In this document: positions 1 to 8,153 of the stretch, piece after piece | Layout: the number at the start of each line of letters is the position of its first letter | Numbering within the stretch: the first letter of the stretch is position 1 | Assembly (NCBI GenBank): GCA_016748015.1 | Contig: JAAOMT010000474.1 | Location: forward strand, 1-23,482 | Direction: 5' to 3' | DNA: 23,482 bases | DNA from: Geosiphon pyriformis | Lineage: Eukaryota; Glomeromycota; Glomeromycetes; Archaeosporales; Geosiphonaceae | Position numbers and translations under genes: made by a program | Notes under the pieces: generated by a model | Told to the model about the DNA's origin: nothing | Seen by the model: only the letters and a program-made list of their open reading frames with translations | Databases searched by the model: none

Positions 1-512
1 ATTATTTTAATAAAAATTTTTTTTAATAATAATATATTAAATAAGTTTTAGCTAAATATTCAACTAAAAACTAATTTCAAAAATCTTGAAATTCTAGATT
101 AAACTGTTTTTTAACTGAAAAACAAATAAAACAAAATAAAAAAAATAAGTTTAATATATATTAAATTATTTAATAATATGTTATAAAATAATCTTGGTTT
201 TTTTGTGCTAAAAAAAATAATTATCTATTGTTATTAAAAAAATTTTATTATTTTTTTTTGTTATTATTAATGCTATTTTGCTGTTAATTTTGTTGTTAAT
301 AAAAACTAATAAATTTTTAATAAGCTAATTTTTCTTTTAAAGTATTTTTTTAAATTTTAAACAGTAAATATTAATAAAACTTATAATAGAATAACCAATT
401 TTATGTCAATTATTTTGTTTAGTTACTTTGCAATAAAAATTAAAAAAATAAAGAAAAAAAAATTATATGTTCAAAAAAATTGGTTTTAGTTTAGACTTGA
501 AAGTATTAACAG
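1..512. other. AT-rich intergenic spacer
   Basis: Extremely AT-rich sequence with A and T runs and no reading frame of useful length outside the adjoining LTR. I see no gene, RNA or recognisable element. It forms the left flank of the outer retrotransposon; the four bases before the LTR (509-512, ACAG) may be a target-site duplication, but the matching right-hand copy is lost with the missing 5' LTR. Confidence 0.6.
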
Positions 513-1077
513 TGTTACAGATAATTATTTGGGGTCTCAAGTCAAATAACAAATTTGTAACTTGGTGCTTAATTGGTACTCGAGTGTTGATATCTGAAGG
601 TTTTGGTTGTGGAGTTCTTTGTATAATGGACAGAGATTTAATAGTTTGTTTTCAGTAGCCTCCTAGAATCACAATTTCGTTGAATTTCTTTCTCAGCATG
701 ATGGCCAGTAATCCTTCTGGTAAGCTATTCTCAAATCTATGAGTGTTCTACCCTTGTTTCACAGATCTTTTACCAGTCCTTATGACATCTGTATCTCAGT
801 GCTTAATCCTTAATCAATTTAGTAAAACCAAAGAAATATCAAAAAAATAAATAAAAAAAAATAAAAAAAATAAACAAAAGCAATTACAAGTTAGTATCTC
901 ATCAATAGCCATAATCAAGAGCTATTGTTCCAGTATAGTTAAGTATTAATTACTATTAACATAAAGTGTTAATAGTGGAGAGTGGATTTAGATGGTGAAT
1001 AATTTATTTATTTAATATTTGTAGATGAAAGATTTCTAACTTTAGGATTCTGTCTTTTCTACTTCTAATGCTATTGC

Positions 1078-1085
1078 TATATATA
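1078..1085 (-). promoter_or_regulatory. LTR TATA box (outer element)
   Basis: TATATATA lies in a block conserved in all three LTRs (GCTATATATACATAATTGA on the plus strand). On the minus strand it sits downstream of the U3 minisatellite, as expected for an RNA polymerase II LTR promoter. The start site should be about 25-35 bases to its left; this is inferred. Confidence 0.5.
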
Positions 1086-1108
1086 CATAATTGATGTTCT
1101 ACGAGATT

Positions 1109-1332
1109 GCTTACATTCCTGAGCAATGTGCTATAATTTCTTAAGCAATGCTTACATTGCTGAGCAATGTGCTCTAATTTTCTCATATTGCTCTACATTG
1201 TTAAGCAATATGTTATGTTTTCTAACATTGCTCCACATTGCTGAGCAATGTGCCATGTTTTCTGACATTGCTTCACATTGCTGAGCAATGTGCCATGTTT
1301 TCTGATATTGCTTCCCATTGCTGAGCAATGTG
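1109..1332. repeat. 40-bp minisatellite in the U3 region of the outer LTR
   Basis: About five and a half imperfect copies of a 40-bp unit. Each carries the near-perfect palindrome CATTGCTGAGCAATG followed by TGCCATGTTTTCTGA. The last three copies are nearly identical; the first two are more diverged. It lies between the 5' edge of the LTR (1403) and the TATA box (1078-1085), so it is in U3 where enhancers normally sit. The inner element has an unrelated minisatellite at the same place. Confidence 0.85.
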
Positions 1333-1403
1333 TTCACGTGTTACATACTATTTGCTTATTGGTCTATTATTTCTCTATATCTGTTTTCTTTCTATGAGTA
1401 ACA

Positions 1404-1419
1404 TTATTTCCTTCTTTTT
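1404..1419 (-). other. Polypurine tract of the outer element
   Basis: Immediately inside the 3' LTR the minus strand reads AAAAAGAAGGAAATAA followed by TGTTACTCA, the LTR start. A purine run abutting the 3' LTR is the plus-strand priming site of LTR retrotransposons. The stop codon of the upstream ORF (1418-1420) overlaps its beginning. Confidence 0.75.
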
Positions 1420-2053
1420 AATATTGAGCTCTGTCAAAATCTTCATTTTAAATTAGCTCCAATACTTCTTTTTCTAGTATTGTTTGTTTGACTTTATTTT
1501 TCACGTCTTTTACTTGTATATTGTTCATTTTTCTCCATTGATTAATGGTTATGGTTTCCATGTCAGAGTGTAACAGTATTTTTGAGTAATTCTGAAATAT
1601 GTTGTGCAGTTAATAAATTGTTCTCATATGTAGTGTCGAGTTCGTTTTTTTCCCAATAAATTTTTCAATTTGCTGTATTATGTTTTGGTTAAATATTCTC
1701 TTGGATTTGTCAATATACAACTCTTAAATATTCAACTTTCGATCTAACTAGTAGTAACAATATAATATTGGAAGTTGTTCTGTCCATTGCTTCCAATTCT
1801 CTTTTGTAAGTTTTTTTGTTGGTGCCATAATAGGTATTTTCCCAAAAGTGTTCTTTACTTTTTCTATTATGTTATCTGACCAGTTTTTATCATTCTTTGG
1901 TGGTCGCTGATATGGTGTGTTCTTTGTCTTTCTTTGGGTGTTTTGATAGCAAATTATTTGTTTGTTAATAACAATTTCCATGTTTAACTATTGTTCACTT
2001 AAAGCCTGGAACAATTGTTGAGCTATAGTGTAAATATGATTTGATACTTCCAT
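1418..2053 (-). pseudogene. ORF3 of the outer element (unknown, between integrase and 3' LTR), decayed
   Basis: One 636-bp reading frame from an ATG at 2053 to a TAA at 1418 matches ORF3 of the inner element (3262-3891) in layout: similar starts (AQQLFQAL here, IQQLFQLI there), a shared MEI-INxQ segment, a KKLTKE block, an aromatic CYY/CYF patch, and the same end, DFDRAQY then stop (DFDGAQY in the inner copy). The frame here has several internal stops. No family is recognised and there is no signal peptide or membrane segment, so it is not evidently envelope-like. The predicted product is charged and largely helical. Its function is unknown; conservation of the frame between two diverged copies argues it once encoded a protein. 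Confidence 0.55.
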
Positions 2054-2108
2054 TTTTCTTGGTTGCTTTTGTCATGTATACTGTGTTTTTATATATTCTT
2101 TTGGTTGT

Positions 2109-2394
2109 TCAATTTGATGTGTTTGGTTCAATAACTATGATTGGTTCCAGATCTTATGAAATCTCATTTGGTTGAACTAGTATTCTTTGTACTCCCAGTT
2201 GTGAAATGTTATTGGTAGATAATGATGTTATCTGGTGATATGGTTTTAGTCAATTACTATGTGCTGCTTTGGCTAAGATTCTGTTGTTTCATCTTAATTT
2301 ATAAGCTCTATTTCCAAGAATTTCTTTAATGTGAAATGGTCCGTCCCATTTGGGGTCAAATTTTTCACTCCATTGTTGTTCTGCTTTAGTACAA
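2109..2394 (-). pseudogene. Integrase C-terminal tail of the outer element (3' half of the split gene)
   Basis: Continues the integrase frame interrupted at 12510-12513. After the insertion site come the segments EKFDPKWDGPFHIKEI and NRILAKAAH, corresponding to KFDPKWDRPFHIEEI and NKILAKAAHGD in the inner copy. This is the GPF/chromodomain-like tail found at the C-terminus of many Ty3/gypsy integrases. The frame then runs through LGVQRILVQPNEI to a TGA at 2109-2111, 55 bases before ORF3. Internal TGA codons occur (one at the Arg after HSN, in the same codon as in the inner element), so the tail is dead. Confidence 0.7.
2391..2394. repeat. Target-site duplication ACAA, left copy
   Basis: ACAA directly precedes the inner left LTR (2395) and recurs directly after the inner right LTR (12510-12513). 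Removing the inner element and one copy gives TTTAGTACAATGTAGAAGTAC, which corresponds to the uninterrupted TTTAGTATAATGTAAAAATAC at 4214-4234 of the inner element. A 4-bp duplication is within the range made by Ty3/gypsy integrases. Confidence 0.85.
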
Positions 2395-2996
2395 TATTAC
2401 AGTTGATTATTTGGGGTCACAGATCAAATAACAAATCCATAACTTGGTGCTCAAAAGCTACTCGTGTTGTTGATAATATCTTTAAGTGGTTAGTATCTGA
2501 AGGTTTTCCAAATAAGTCCTTTATATAATGGACAGAGATTCAATAGTTGTTTTATCTGTAGCTTCCCAGACTTACAAGTCTGTTAATTTTTTTCTCGGCT
2601 TGGTGGCCAGCAATTCTCTGGTAAGTAATCCGTATCTTCTGTACATGTCCTACCCACTCGCAGAGATTTTTTACCAGGCAATCCTTGACATCAGTAATCA
2701 GTGCTTTTAATTAATTGGTTAATGCACAATAATAAAATCAAAGAAAATAAAAAAAATAAAGAAATATAAAGAAATAAGCCAAGACAATTTGCAACTTTAG
2801 TATTCCGTCAATAGCCGTGATCAAAAGCTATTGTTCTAGTGTAATTAAGTATCAATTACTATCAACATAAATAGTTGATAGTAGACATAAGTTTTGAGAT
2901 AACAAATAGTTATTTATTAGATGATTGTGATTTAGAGAGTTGCTTCAATTAAATCTAAACTGAGAGGTCTGTTTTTTCAGCTTCTAATCCTACTGC

Positions 2997-3004
2997 TATA
3001 TATA
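2997..3004 (-). promoter_or_regulatory. TATA box in the inner 3' LTR
   Basis: TATATATA in the block GCTATATATACATAATTGA conserved in all three LTRs, just downstream (on the minus strand) of the GGAATTCC-rich minisatellite. Readthrough from this LTR would run leftward into the outer element's 3' end. Confidence 0.5.
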
Positions 3005-3021
3005 CATAATTGAGATTCTTC

Positions 3022-3178
3022 AATTCCTCAATTCTTCACAACAAGAATCCTGGAATTCCTGGAATCCTGCAATTCCTTTGAAAAAAATCCTGGAATTCTG
3101 AAATCCTGTGATTCTTTGTGAAAATTCTGTAATTCCTGGAATCCTGCAATTCCTGAGAAAAATCCTGGAATTCTACAT
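3022..3178. repeat. GGAATTCC-rich minisatellite in U3 of the inner 3' LTR
   Basis: Imperfect tandem units of about 36-40 bp built from the self-complementary core CTGGAATTCCTGGAATCCTG separated by short A-rich spacers. It occupies the same LTR position as the unrelated CATTGCTGAGCAATG array at 1109-1332. The copy in the right LTR (12304-12436) is one 17-bp sub-unit shorter. Confidence 0.8.
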
Positions 3179-3248
3179 TTTACTACATCTACTTCTGATT
3201 GGCTAATAATTATGCTAATATATATTCTCTATATTTCTATGAGTAACA

Positions 3249-3263
3249 TTATTCCCTCTTTTT
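3249..3263 (-). other. Polypurine tract of the inner element
   Basis: The minus strand reads AAAAAGAGGGAATAA immediately before the LTR start TGTTACTCA. It is equivalent to 1404-1419 of the outer element and is the expected plus-strand primer site. It overlaps the stop codon of ORF3. Confidence 0.75.
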
Positions 3264-3891
3264 AATATTGAGCTCCATCAAAATCCAACTCTTTTAATTC
3301 CCTCTCTTGAAATATTTCCTGAATTTTGTTTTCGAGAATTACTTGTGTTATTTGAGTTTGTAATTCTTTAAATTAAGCATTGGTAATCTTTTCTAATTGA
3401 TTACTGATAACTGTATTTATTGCTTTGTTGAGTAAAATTTCTGGTTGATCTTGAAATGCTGTGTGAATTCGGTATATAGCTTGAGCTTGTGTGGATAAGT
3501 TGTTTTTCCCCACAAAATGTTCTAGTTGTTGCAGTATTGTTGTGTCAAATAACCACTTTGTTTTATCCATATATAAGTTCTGAATATTCACGTGTTGTCC
3601 TAAGTAAAAATAACAATAGTTTCTTGAAAATTGTTGTATCCACCAATTCCAAGTTTTTTTAGTTAACTCTTGATATATTGACTCTTTTGTCAATTTTTTT
3701 ATTGCTAGTTTTACTTTTGCAATGATTTTGTCAACAATATCTTCTGGTTTTTTCTGTTTTCTGTGTTGTAATGTTTTTCTAGTATCTTGATATCAAATGG
3801 TTTGTTGATTGATTGTAATCTCCATTTCTTGGTGTTGGATTAATTGAAAGAGTTGTTGTATTAATGAGTGGATATTGTCAGTGATTTCCAT
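3262..3891 (-). pseudogene. ORF3 of the inner element, unknown protein downstream of integrase
   Basis: A single 630-bp frame from an ATG (3891) to a TAA (3262), broken by two premature stops: a TGA after NQQTI (near 3795) and a TAA after KITNA (3373). The 106-codon stretch from 3693 to 3373 remains open. Visible features are two MEIT starts (MEITDNIHS and MEITINQQTI), a KKPEDIVDKIIAKVK helix, an aromatic patch WNWWIQQFSRNYCYFYL, and a glutamate/lysine-rich C-terminus ending DFDGAQY. It has no cysteine cluster, signal peptide or transmembrane helix. It starts 53 bases after the integrase stop in another frame, so it is a separate ORF. The homologous frame in the outer element (1418-2053) supports real coding descent. 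Function unknown. Confidence 0.6.
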
Positions 3892-3944
3892 TTTTCTGGT
3901 ATCTTTTGTCACATTGACCATGTCTTTATATACTCTTTTGTTGT

Positions 3945-5326
3945 TCAATTTTACATGTTTGGTCTAATGATTATGATTGGTTCCAGGTCTCGTGGAATCT
4001 CATCTGGTTAGACTAGTATTCTTTGTACTCCCAGTTGTGAAATGTTATTGGTAAATGCTGATGTTATCTGGAGATATAGTTTAGTCAATCACCATGTGCT
4101 GCTTTGGCTAAGATTTTGTTGTCCAGTCTTAATTTGTAAGCTTCATTTCCTAGAATTTCTTCTATGTGAAATGGTCTGTCCCATTTGGGGTCAAATTTTC
4201 CACTCCATTGTTTTTCCGTTTTAGTATAATGTAAAAATACTTTGTTTCTAATCTTGAATTCAACTGGTTTGTCTGGTAGTTGGTTATCATGTCTCTCTTT
4301 TTGTTTCTCTTATGTCTTTTTAATGTTATCAGCTGCTTTTCGTCACTTGTTTTCTAGAGTTTTCATCAAATCATATGTTTTTCTTAGTAATGTTTCCTGA
4401 AAATTGTCTACAGTTATTGGTTTTGTTGGATAAGTGTTGACTTCTATCTTGACTGGTAGTGTTGCTGTTCTACTGTATACTAATTCAAATGATGTTGCTT
4501 GTATAGTGTCTTGTTTTATTGTTTGATAAGCAAATAGTATTGATAGTATAAACAAATTCTATTCATCTTGGTTTTTTTGACTGATCTTGGCAACTGCTTC
4601 ACACAGTATTCTATTGAATTTTTCAACTAGTTTATTGGTTTGTGGATGGTATGGTAATGACAATAGTCTCTTAACTCCAAATCTTTGACTTAGTTCTGTT
4701 AGTGTTTTGTTCACAAAGTGAGTTCCTTGATCTGACAATAATTCTTTTGGACATCTGTGTTGGCAGATCAACTCTTGATAAATGAATTTGGCAATGGATT
4801 CTGCATCCACTCTTTGAATTGCTTTTGCTTCTGGCCATTTAGTAAAATAGTCCATGGCTACTGCAATGTATCTGTTGCCTCTGTTGGTAATTGTCAATGG
4901 TCTGACTAAATCAATTCCAATACAGTTAAATGATTGTCCCACTTTGATTGGTCTCAATGGTTTGCTGGGTCTTGTTCCTCCTCTTCTTTGACAAGCATTA
5001 CAATTTTGCACATATTGGATGATATCTGGATACATTGATAGCCAATAGTATCTTTTTCTGGTTCTTTTCATAGTTGCTTCTTTATGAAAATGTCCTGCAG
5101 TTAGATCTGAGTGCATATTGAACAGTATTGTCTCTTTTTCTGGTTCTGTAATTACTCTGGTTGGTTAATCTGAATCTTTTCTATTTTTCCAATAAAGTAT
5201 ATTTTGATGAGTGATAAAATATTTTGATTGTTGTTTGATACTCTTTCGTTCCATTTGAGATAATTTCTCTTTGAACTGTTGAGTATCTATATAGTGTTGA
5301 AGTTGTTGATATTTTTGTGTGTTCAT
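3945..5326 (-). pseudogene. Integrase of the inner element (DD35E), broken
   Basis: Inserts the cDNA copy into host DNA. The frame begins around MNTQKYQQLQHYID (5326). An HHCC zinc domain follows: in the uninterrupted 5116-4559 segment H2, H9, C39 and C42 fit H-x6-H-x29-C-x2-C. The catalytic triad is intact: D69 (IGIDLVRP), D129 (LLSDQGTHF) and E165 (PYHPQTNKLVEKFN), with exactly 35 residues between the last two. The C-terminal tail carries KFDPKWDRPFHIEEI and AKAAHGD. Breaks are a TAA before PTRVI (near 5167), a TAG replacing Trp after NQDE (4559), a TGA after LENK (4343), a TGA after HGD and a one-base deletion just after that. The catalytic core is therefore recognisable but cannot be made as one protein. 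Confidence 0.85.
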
Positions 5327-5387
5327 CTTTTGTTATATTTTCGTGAGTATTGTTTTGTTTTTGTTATATTTTTGGGTTAAAATGTTC

Positions 5388-5795
5388 TTAGATTTGTCTT
5401 ATTTGTGACAAACTGTCAGCATTTTCATTGTCTTTTCCTTTCTTATAGTGTATAGTATAAGTATATTGTGAGAGTGCCATTTTCCATCTGGATTGGTGGC
5501 CATTATCAAATTTTTGCTTTTGAAGTGATGTTAACCCTTTATGATCCATGTATATATCAAACTTTTGGCTCAAGTATTCGTTCCACTTCATAACTGCCCA
5601 ATAGATTGCTAAATGTTCTAGTTCTGGTGTTCTATAGTTCTTTTCGGCTGGTGTTAGACCTTGGCTGGCATATGCTACTGAATGTTCTCTACCATCTGGT
5701 TTCTTCTGAGATAGTACTGCTCCCAATGCTTGGCCTGATGCATTGGTGGTAATGATGAATGGTTTGTTATGATCTGAGTAGATCAGTACTGGAGC
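5388..5795 (-). pseudogene. RNase H domain of the inner element, first catalytic Asp lost
   Basis: Degrades the RNA of the RNA/DNA hybrid during reverse transcription. The domain runs from APVLIYSDHNKPFII through ALGAVLSQKKPDG, LEHLAIYWAVMKWNEYL and IYMDHKGLTSLQ to HYKKGKDNENADSLS, the usual order for gypsy RNase H. The first acidic residue, normally Asp in TDAS, is Asn here (TTNASGQ; a G-to-A change), while the Glu of LEHLAI and the Asp of MDHK remain. A TAA (5796-5798) separates it from RT where the outer copy has CAA (LIQAP). The DNENADSLS segment corresponds to the conserved D-x-N-x-A-D-x-L-S end of the domain. Confidence 0.8.
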
Positions 5796-6790
5796 TTAAA
5801 TAAGCTTTTTTTTCAGAATATCAAAAGCTTCTTGTTGACTTTCTGTCCATTCATATTTGGTATTCTTGGTTTGCAAATTATTGAGTGGTTGAGCTATCTT
5901 TGAAAAGTTTTTTATAAAACATTGATAATAGCTTGTAAATCCCAAGAATGATTTCAATTCAGTCACATTGGTTGGTACTGGAAAGTTTTTTACTATCTCT
6001 ATTTTTTCTGGATTTATTTTGATGCCATTTTTGTTGACTATGTGTCCTAAAAATTTTAGTTCTGTCTTGCTGAAGAAGCACTTTGTTGCATTTAACTTTA
6101 GTTCTGCTCTTCTTAGCCTTTTGAACACTTGTTGAAGATGATGAAGATGATCATCAAATGTTTTTGAGAATACATTGGTGTTATCCAAGTATACAACTAC
6201 TGATTTTTACAATAAACCAGTATAAATGATTTCCATTAGCTGTTAAAAAGTGGCTGGGGCATTGGTTAAGCTGAAGGGCATTACTTTAAATTCGAAATTC
6301 TTTTCTCTAGTAGTGAATGCCATTTTCTCCTTGTCGGCTGAATTCATGGCTACTTGCCAATAACCACTATCCAAGTCTAATATTGAAAACCATTTGTTTC
6401 TACTGAAAATGTCAAATAATTTTTGTATTTGTGAAGTTGGATAACTATCTCCACAAGTTACACCATTAAGTTTTCTGTAATCCACACAAAATCAGATTTT
6501 TCTATTCTTTTTTTGGACGAGTACTACTGGTAATGACCATGGGCTCATAGATGGCTGGATTAGTCCATTGTCAAACATTTGATTGATCTCTTGACGAATG
6601 ATTTCATGGCTGGCTAATGGTACTCTGTATGCTTGGTATTTGATTGGCATTGCATCTCCAGTCTTGATTTGATGTTGGATGATGTCAGTTCTGCCAAATT
6701 TGTTTTTGCTAGCAAAGATGTCATTGAAATTGTTGAGTAATATTTTGAGCTGCATACGTTGTAGTGGGTCTAAATTTCCCATGTTTATTT
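5796..6790 (-). pseudogene. Reverse transcriptase domain of the inner element, YLDN active site
   Basis: Copies element RNA into DNA. The fingers begin in the preceding ORF (FNDIFASKNKFG, GLIQPSMSPWSLPVVLVQKK). After a TGA at 6492 (CGA in the consensus KIRFCVDY) come CVDYRKLNG, then ILDLDSGYWQVAM with the first catalytic Asp, MPFSLTNAPATF, a TAA (6243), an unread stretch with another TAA, VVVYLDNTNVFSKTF, and the thumb/connection (ELKFLGHIVNKNGI, SFLGFTSYYQCFIKNFSKI). The conserved YxDD box reads YLDN: its second Asp, needed for metal binding, is Asn. The outer copy has the same substitution. With three or more stops no functional RT can be made. Confidence 0.85.
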
Positions 6791-8153
6791 GTTCTAATTG
6801 TTCTGGTTGGAGCAAATAACATTTGTCTTGTCCATAAATTGTTTGTGATGTGATGTCGACATATTTACAAAGTTGTGGAAAGTCTGGAATGGGGTTTGGT
6901 GGTTGGTCTTCTATTTCTGTGGTTAAATATTTGATGGTGATTTCTTTTGGTATGTTGATAATATTGCCAGTGTTATTGTAAATGGGAATTTTTATGTGGC
7001 TATAATTTTTGGCTGGTATGTAGAGATTGATCAGTCCAATCTTTCCTGATTCATAAAGGTTTGCTTCAGCTTCAAAAATCTGTTTTTGCTCCTTTTCTTT
7101 CCTTTTTATTGCTAGCATGTACTGGCTATATGGTGGAATGGAAATAGTTTGACTGGTTGAGATAATTTCTCCTTGGCCAATAATTTTTTCTTCCGCCATA
7201 TTAACTGGTATATCTATTCTACCCGTTGACCCAAATTCCTGTATTTCTCTTGCTGTTATTCTTAACTCTTTCCTATTTCCCACTGGTACTAATTGAGCTA
7301 TCTTAACCAAAAGTAAGAATATTGCCTGTGCTATCTTTTTGTTTGGCTTTATTATATAGGCTTTTTCTGAATTATTTTGTAGCATAGCAATGATATTTCC
7401 TACATATCTTGCATCAATAATTTTTCCTCTTATATTAATCCCTCTTTTTGCTAAACTACTCTGGGATGCTAGTTGAACCATTGTTGTTGCTGGGATTTCC
7501 AGCACTATTTTCAGATCAATGCAGGTGCGCAAATATGGTTCCAATTTGATGGCATCTTTTCCTAAATACCTCAAGTCAAATCCAACATCAGTATTATATG
7601 CACATTCTGGCATAATACCTTCATTATTATCACTGAACCATTTCAGTTCTTGTTTCTTAGTAAGGTCAGGAAACACAATATATTGTTCATAGTTTGAGTT
7701 AGAGTTTAAATCTGAGTTGATATCATTGTCATTGTCATTGCCATTTTGAATGGAACTGGAACCATTATTCTCATCATCATTGTTGTTGGAGTTTGAATCG
7801 GGATCGAACAGTGATTCCAACTCCAATGCACAGCTGCTGGTTGGTTCTTTCTCTTCAGAGATCATATAGATCATGCATGGTAGTGGATTGTAAATGAGGT
7901 CACAATTATTACAATATTTAAAGTCACTGGGAATTAAACAATGGCAACACAGTCTTGTATTCAACTGTGCTAGCCATTGTTCTTGCTCCTTTTGAGTGGG
8001 TGCTAAGTTTTGGTAGTGTTCATAGAACTTGTCTGGTTCCAGAAAATTTATGACTGGCTCTGTGTCCCAGTCAAGCTCAATGGGTTCTGATGGGTTGTTT
8101 TTAATTGTTCTGATTTCTTCTGACAATGCACCTTCAATTTTGGTGATTGCCAT
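6492..8153 (-). CDS. Zinc ribbon, dUTPase and pre-RT linker part of Pol (longest open frame of the inner element)
   Basis: The longest frame in the window at 553 codons; a fragment of a once larger polyprotein, because stops on both sides look like mutated sense codons. Residues 69-84 form a C-x2-C-x8-C-x2-C zinc ribbon (CCHCLIPSDFKYCNNC). Residues 112-155 are an Asp/Asn/Ser-rich linker. Residues 180-312 are a trimeric-type dUTPase, which hydrolyses dUTP to dUMP: motif 1 DVGFDL (189-194), motif 2 SQSSLAKRG (230-238), motif 3 GKIIDARYVG (243-252) with the general-base Asp 247 and uracil-pocket Tyr 250, motif 4 KKIAQ (272-276), motif 5 REIQEFGSTGR (302-312). All five are in order and spacing. 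Residues about 320-450 are a linker, and 470-553 begin RT. dUTPase-bearing Metaviridae have been described from a basidiomycete; activity of this copy is untested. Confidence 0.85.
   Translation of the reverse strand: MAITKIEGALSEEIRTIKNNPSEPIELDWDTEPVINFLEPDKFYEHYQNLAPTQKEQEQWLAQLNTRLCCHCLIPSDFKYCNNCDLIYNPLPCMIYMISEEKEPTSSCALELESLFDPDSNSNNNDDENNGSSSIQNGNDNDNDINSDLNSNSNYEQYIVFPDLTKKQELKWFSDNNEGIMPECAYNTDVGFDLRYLGKDAIKLEPYLRTCIDLKIVLEIPATTMVQLASQSSLAKRGINIRGKIIDARYVGNIIAMLQNNSEKAYIIKPNKKIAQAIFLLLVKIAQLVPVGNRKELRITAREIQEFGSTGRIDIPVNMAEEKIIGQGEIISTSQTISIPPYSQYMLAIKRKEKEQKQIFEAEANLYESGKIGLINLYIPAKNYSHIKIPIYNNTGNIINIPKEITIKYLTTEIEDQPPNPIPDFPQLCKYVDITSQTIYGQDKCYLLQPEQLEQINMGNLDPLQRMQLKILLNNFNDIFASKNKFGRTDIIQHQIKTGDAMPIKYQAYRVPLASHEIIRQEINQMFDNGLIQPSMSPWSLPVVLVQKKNRKI

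Larger units (their letters stand above)
513..1403 (-). repeat. 3' LTR of the outer retrotransposon
   Basis: On the plus strand it begins TGTTACAG and ends GAGTAACA, so the termini are the inverted repeat TGTTA/TAACA. It aligns with the LTRs at 2395-3248 and 11673-12509: shared blocks include the start (ATTATTTGGGGTC), GGACAGAGATT, GATGGCCAGTAAT and GCTATATATACATAATTGA. It differs from them by an unrelated 40-bp minisatellite in the region upstream of the TATA box, so it is a different LTR subtype. Length is 891 bp. No second copy of this LTR lies in the window. Confidence 0.85.
513..2394 (-). mobile_element. Outer Ty3/gypsy element, 3' part (3' LTR, ORF3, integrase C-terminus)
   Basis: This is the left-hand (3') portion of an LTR retrotransposon on the minus strand, split by a nested insertion. 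In transcription order it holds the integrase C-terminal tail (2394-2109), an extra ORF (2053-1418), a polypurine tract (1419-1404) and the 3' LTR (1403-513). The sequence parallels 3249-4235 of the inner element almost throughout, with many transitions. The coding frame resumes at 12510 on the other side of the inner element: the duplicated ACAA (2391-2394 and 12510-12513) makes the integrase frame continuous when one copy is counted. No intact ORF survives. Confidence 0.85.
2395..3248 (-). repeat. 3' LTR of the inner element
   Basis: It is 854 bp and pairs with 11673-12509. On the plus strand it starts TATTACAG (the canonical TGTTACAG with one G-to-A change) and ends GAGTAACA. It is 17 bp longer than its partner, accounted for by one extra minisatellite sub-unit (GAATCCTGGAATTCCT and neighbouring base) near 3045-3060. 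Comparing the first 345 or so columns by eye I count about thirty differences, only one a transversion. Confidence 0.9.

Noticed and set aside
513-658. Small plus-strand ORFs across the LTR starts (467-658, 2331-2528, 2528-2710, 4042-4224)
   Set aside because: They are chance frames in LTR or antisense integrase DNA, similar between copies only because the DNA is repeated.
1109-1332. CRISPR-like array of palindromic repeats
   Set aside because: Units are contiguous 40-bp tandem copies without distinct spacers, and they lie inside a eukaryotic LTR; it is a minisatellite.
3373-3693. Envelope gene for the ORF after integrase
   Set aside because: No signal peptide, fusion-peptide-like or transmembrane segment in either copy; position alone is not enough.
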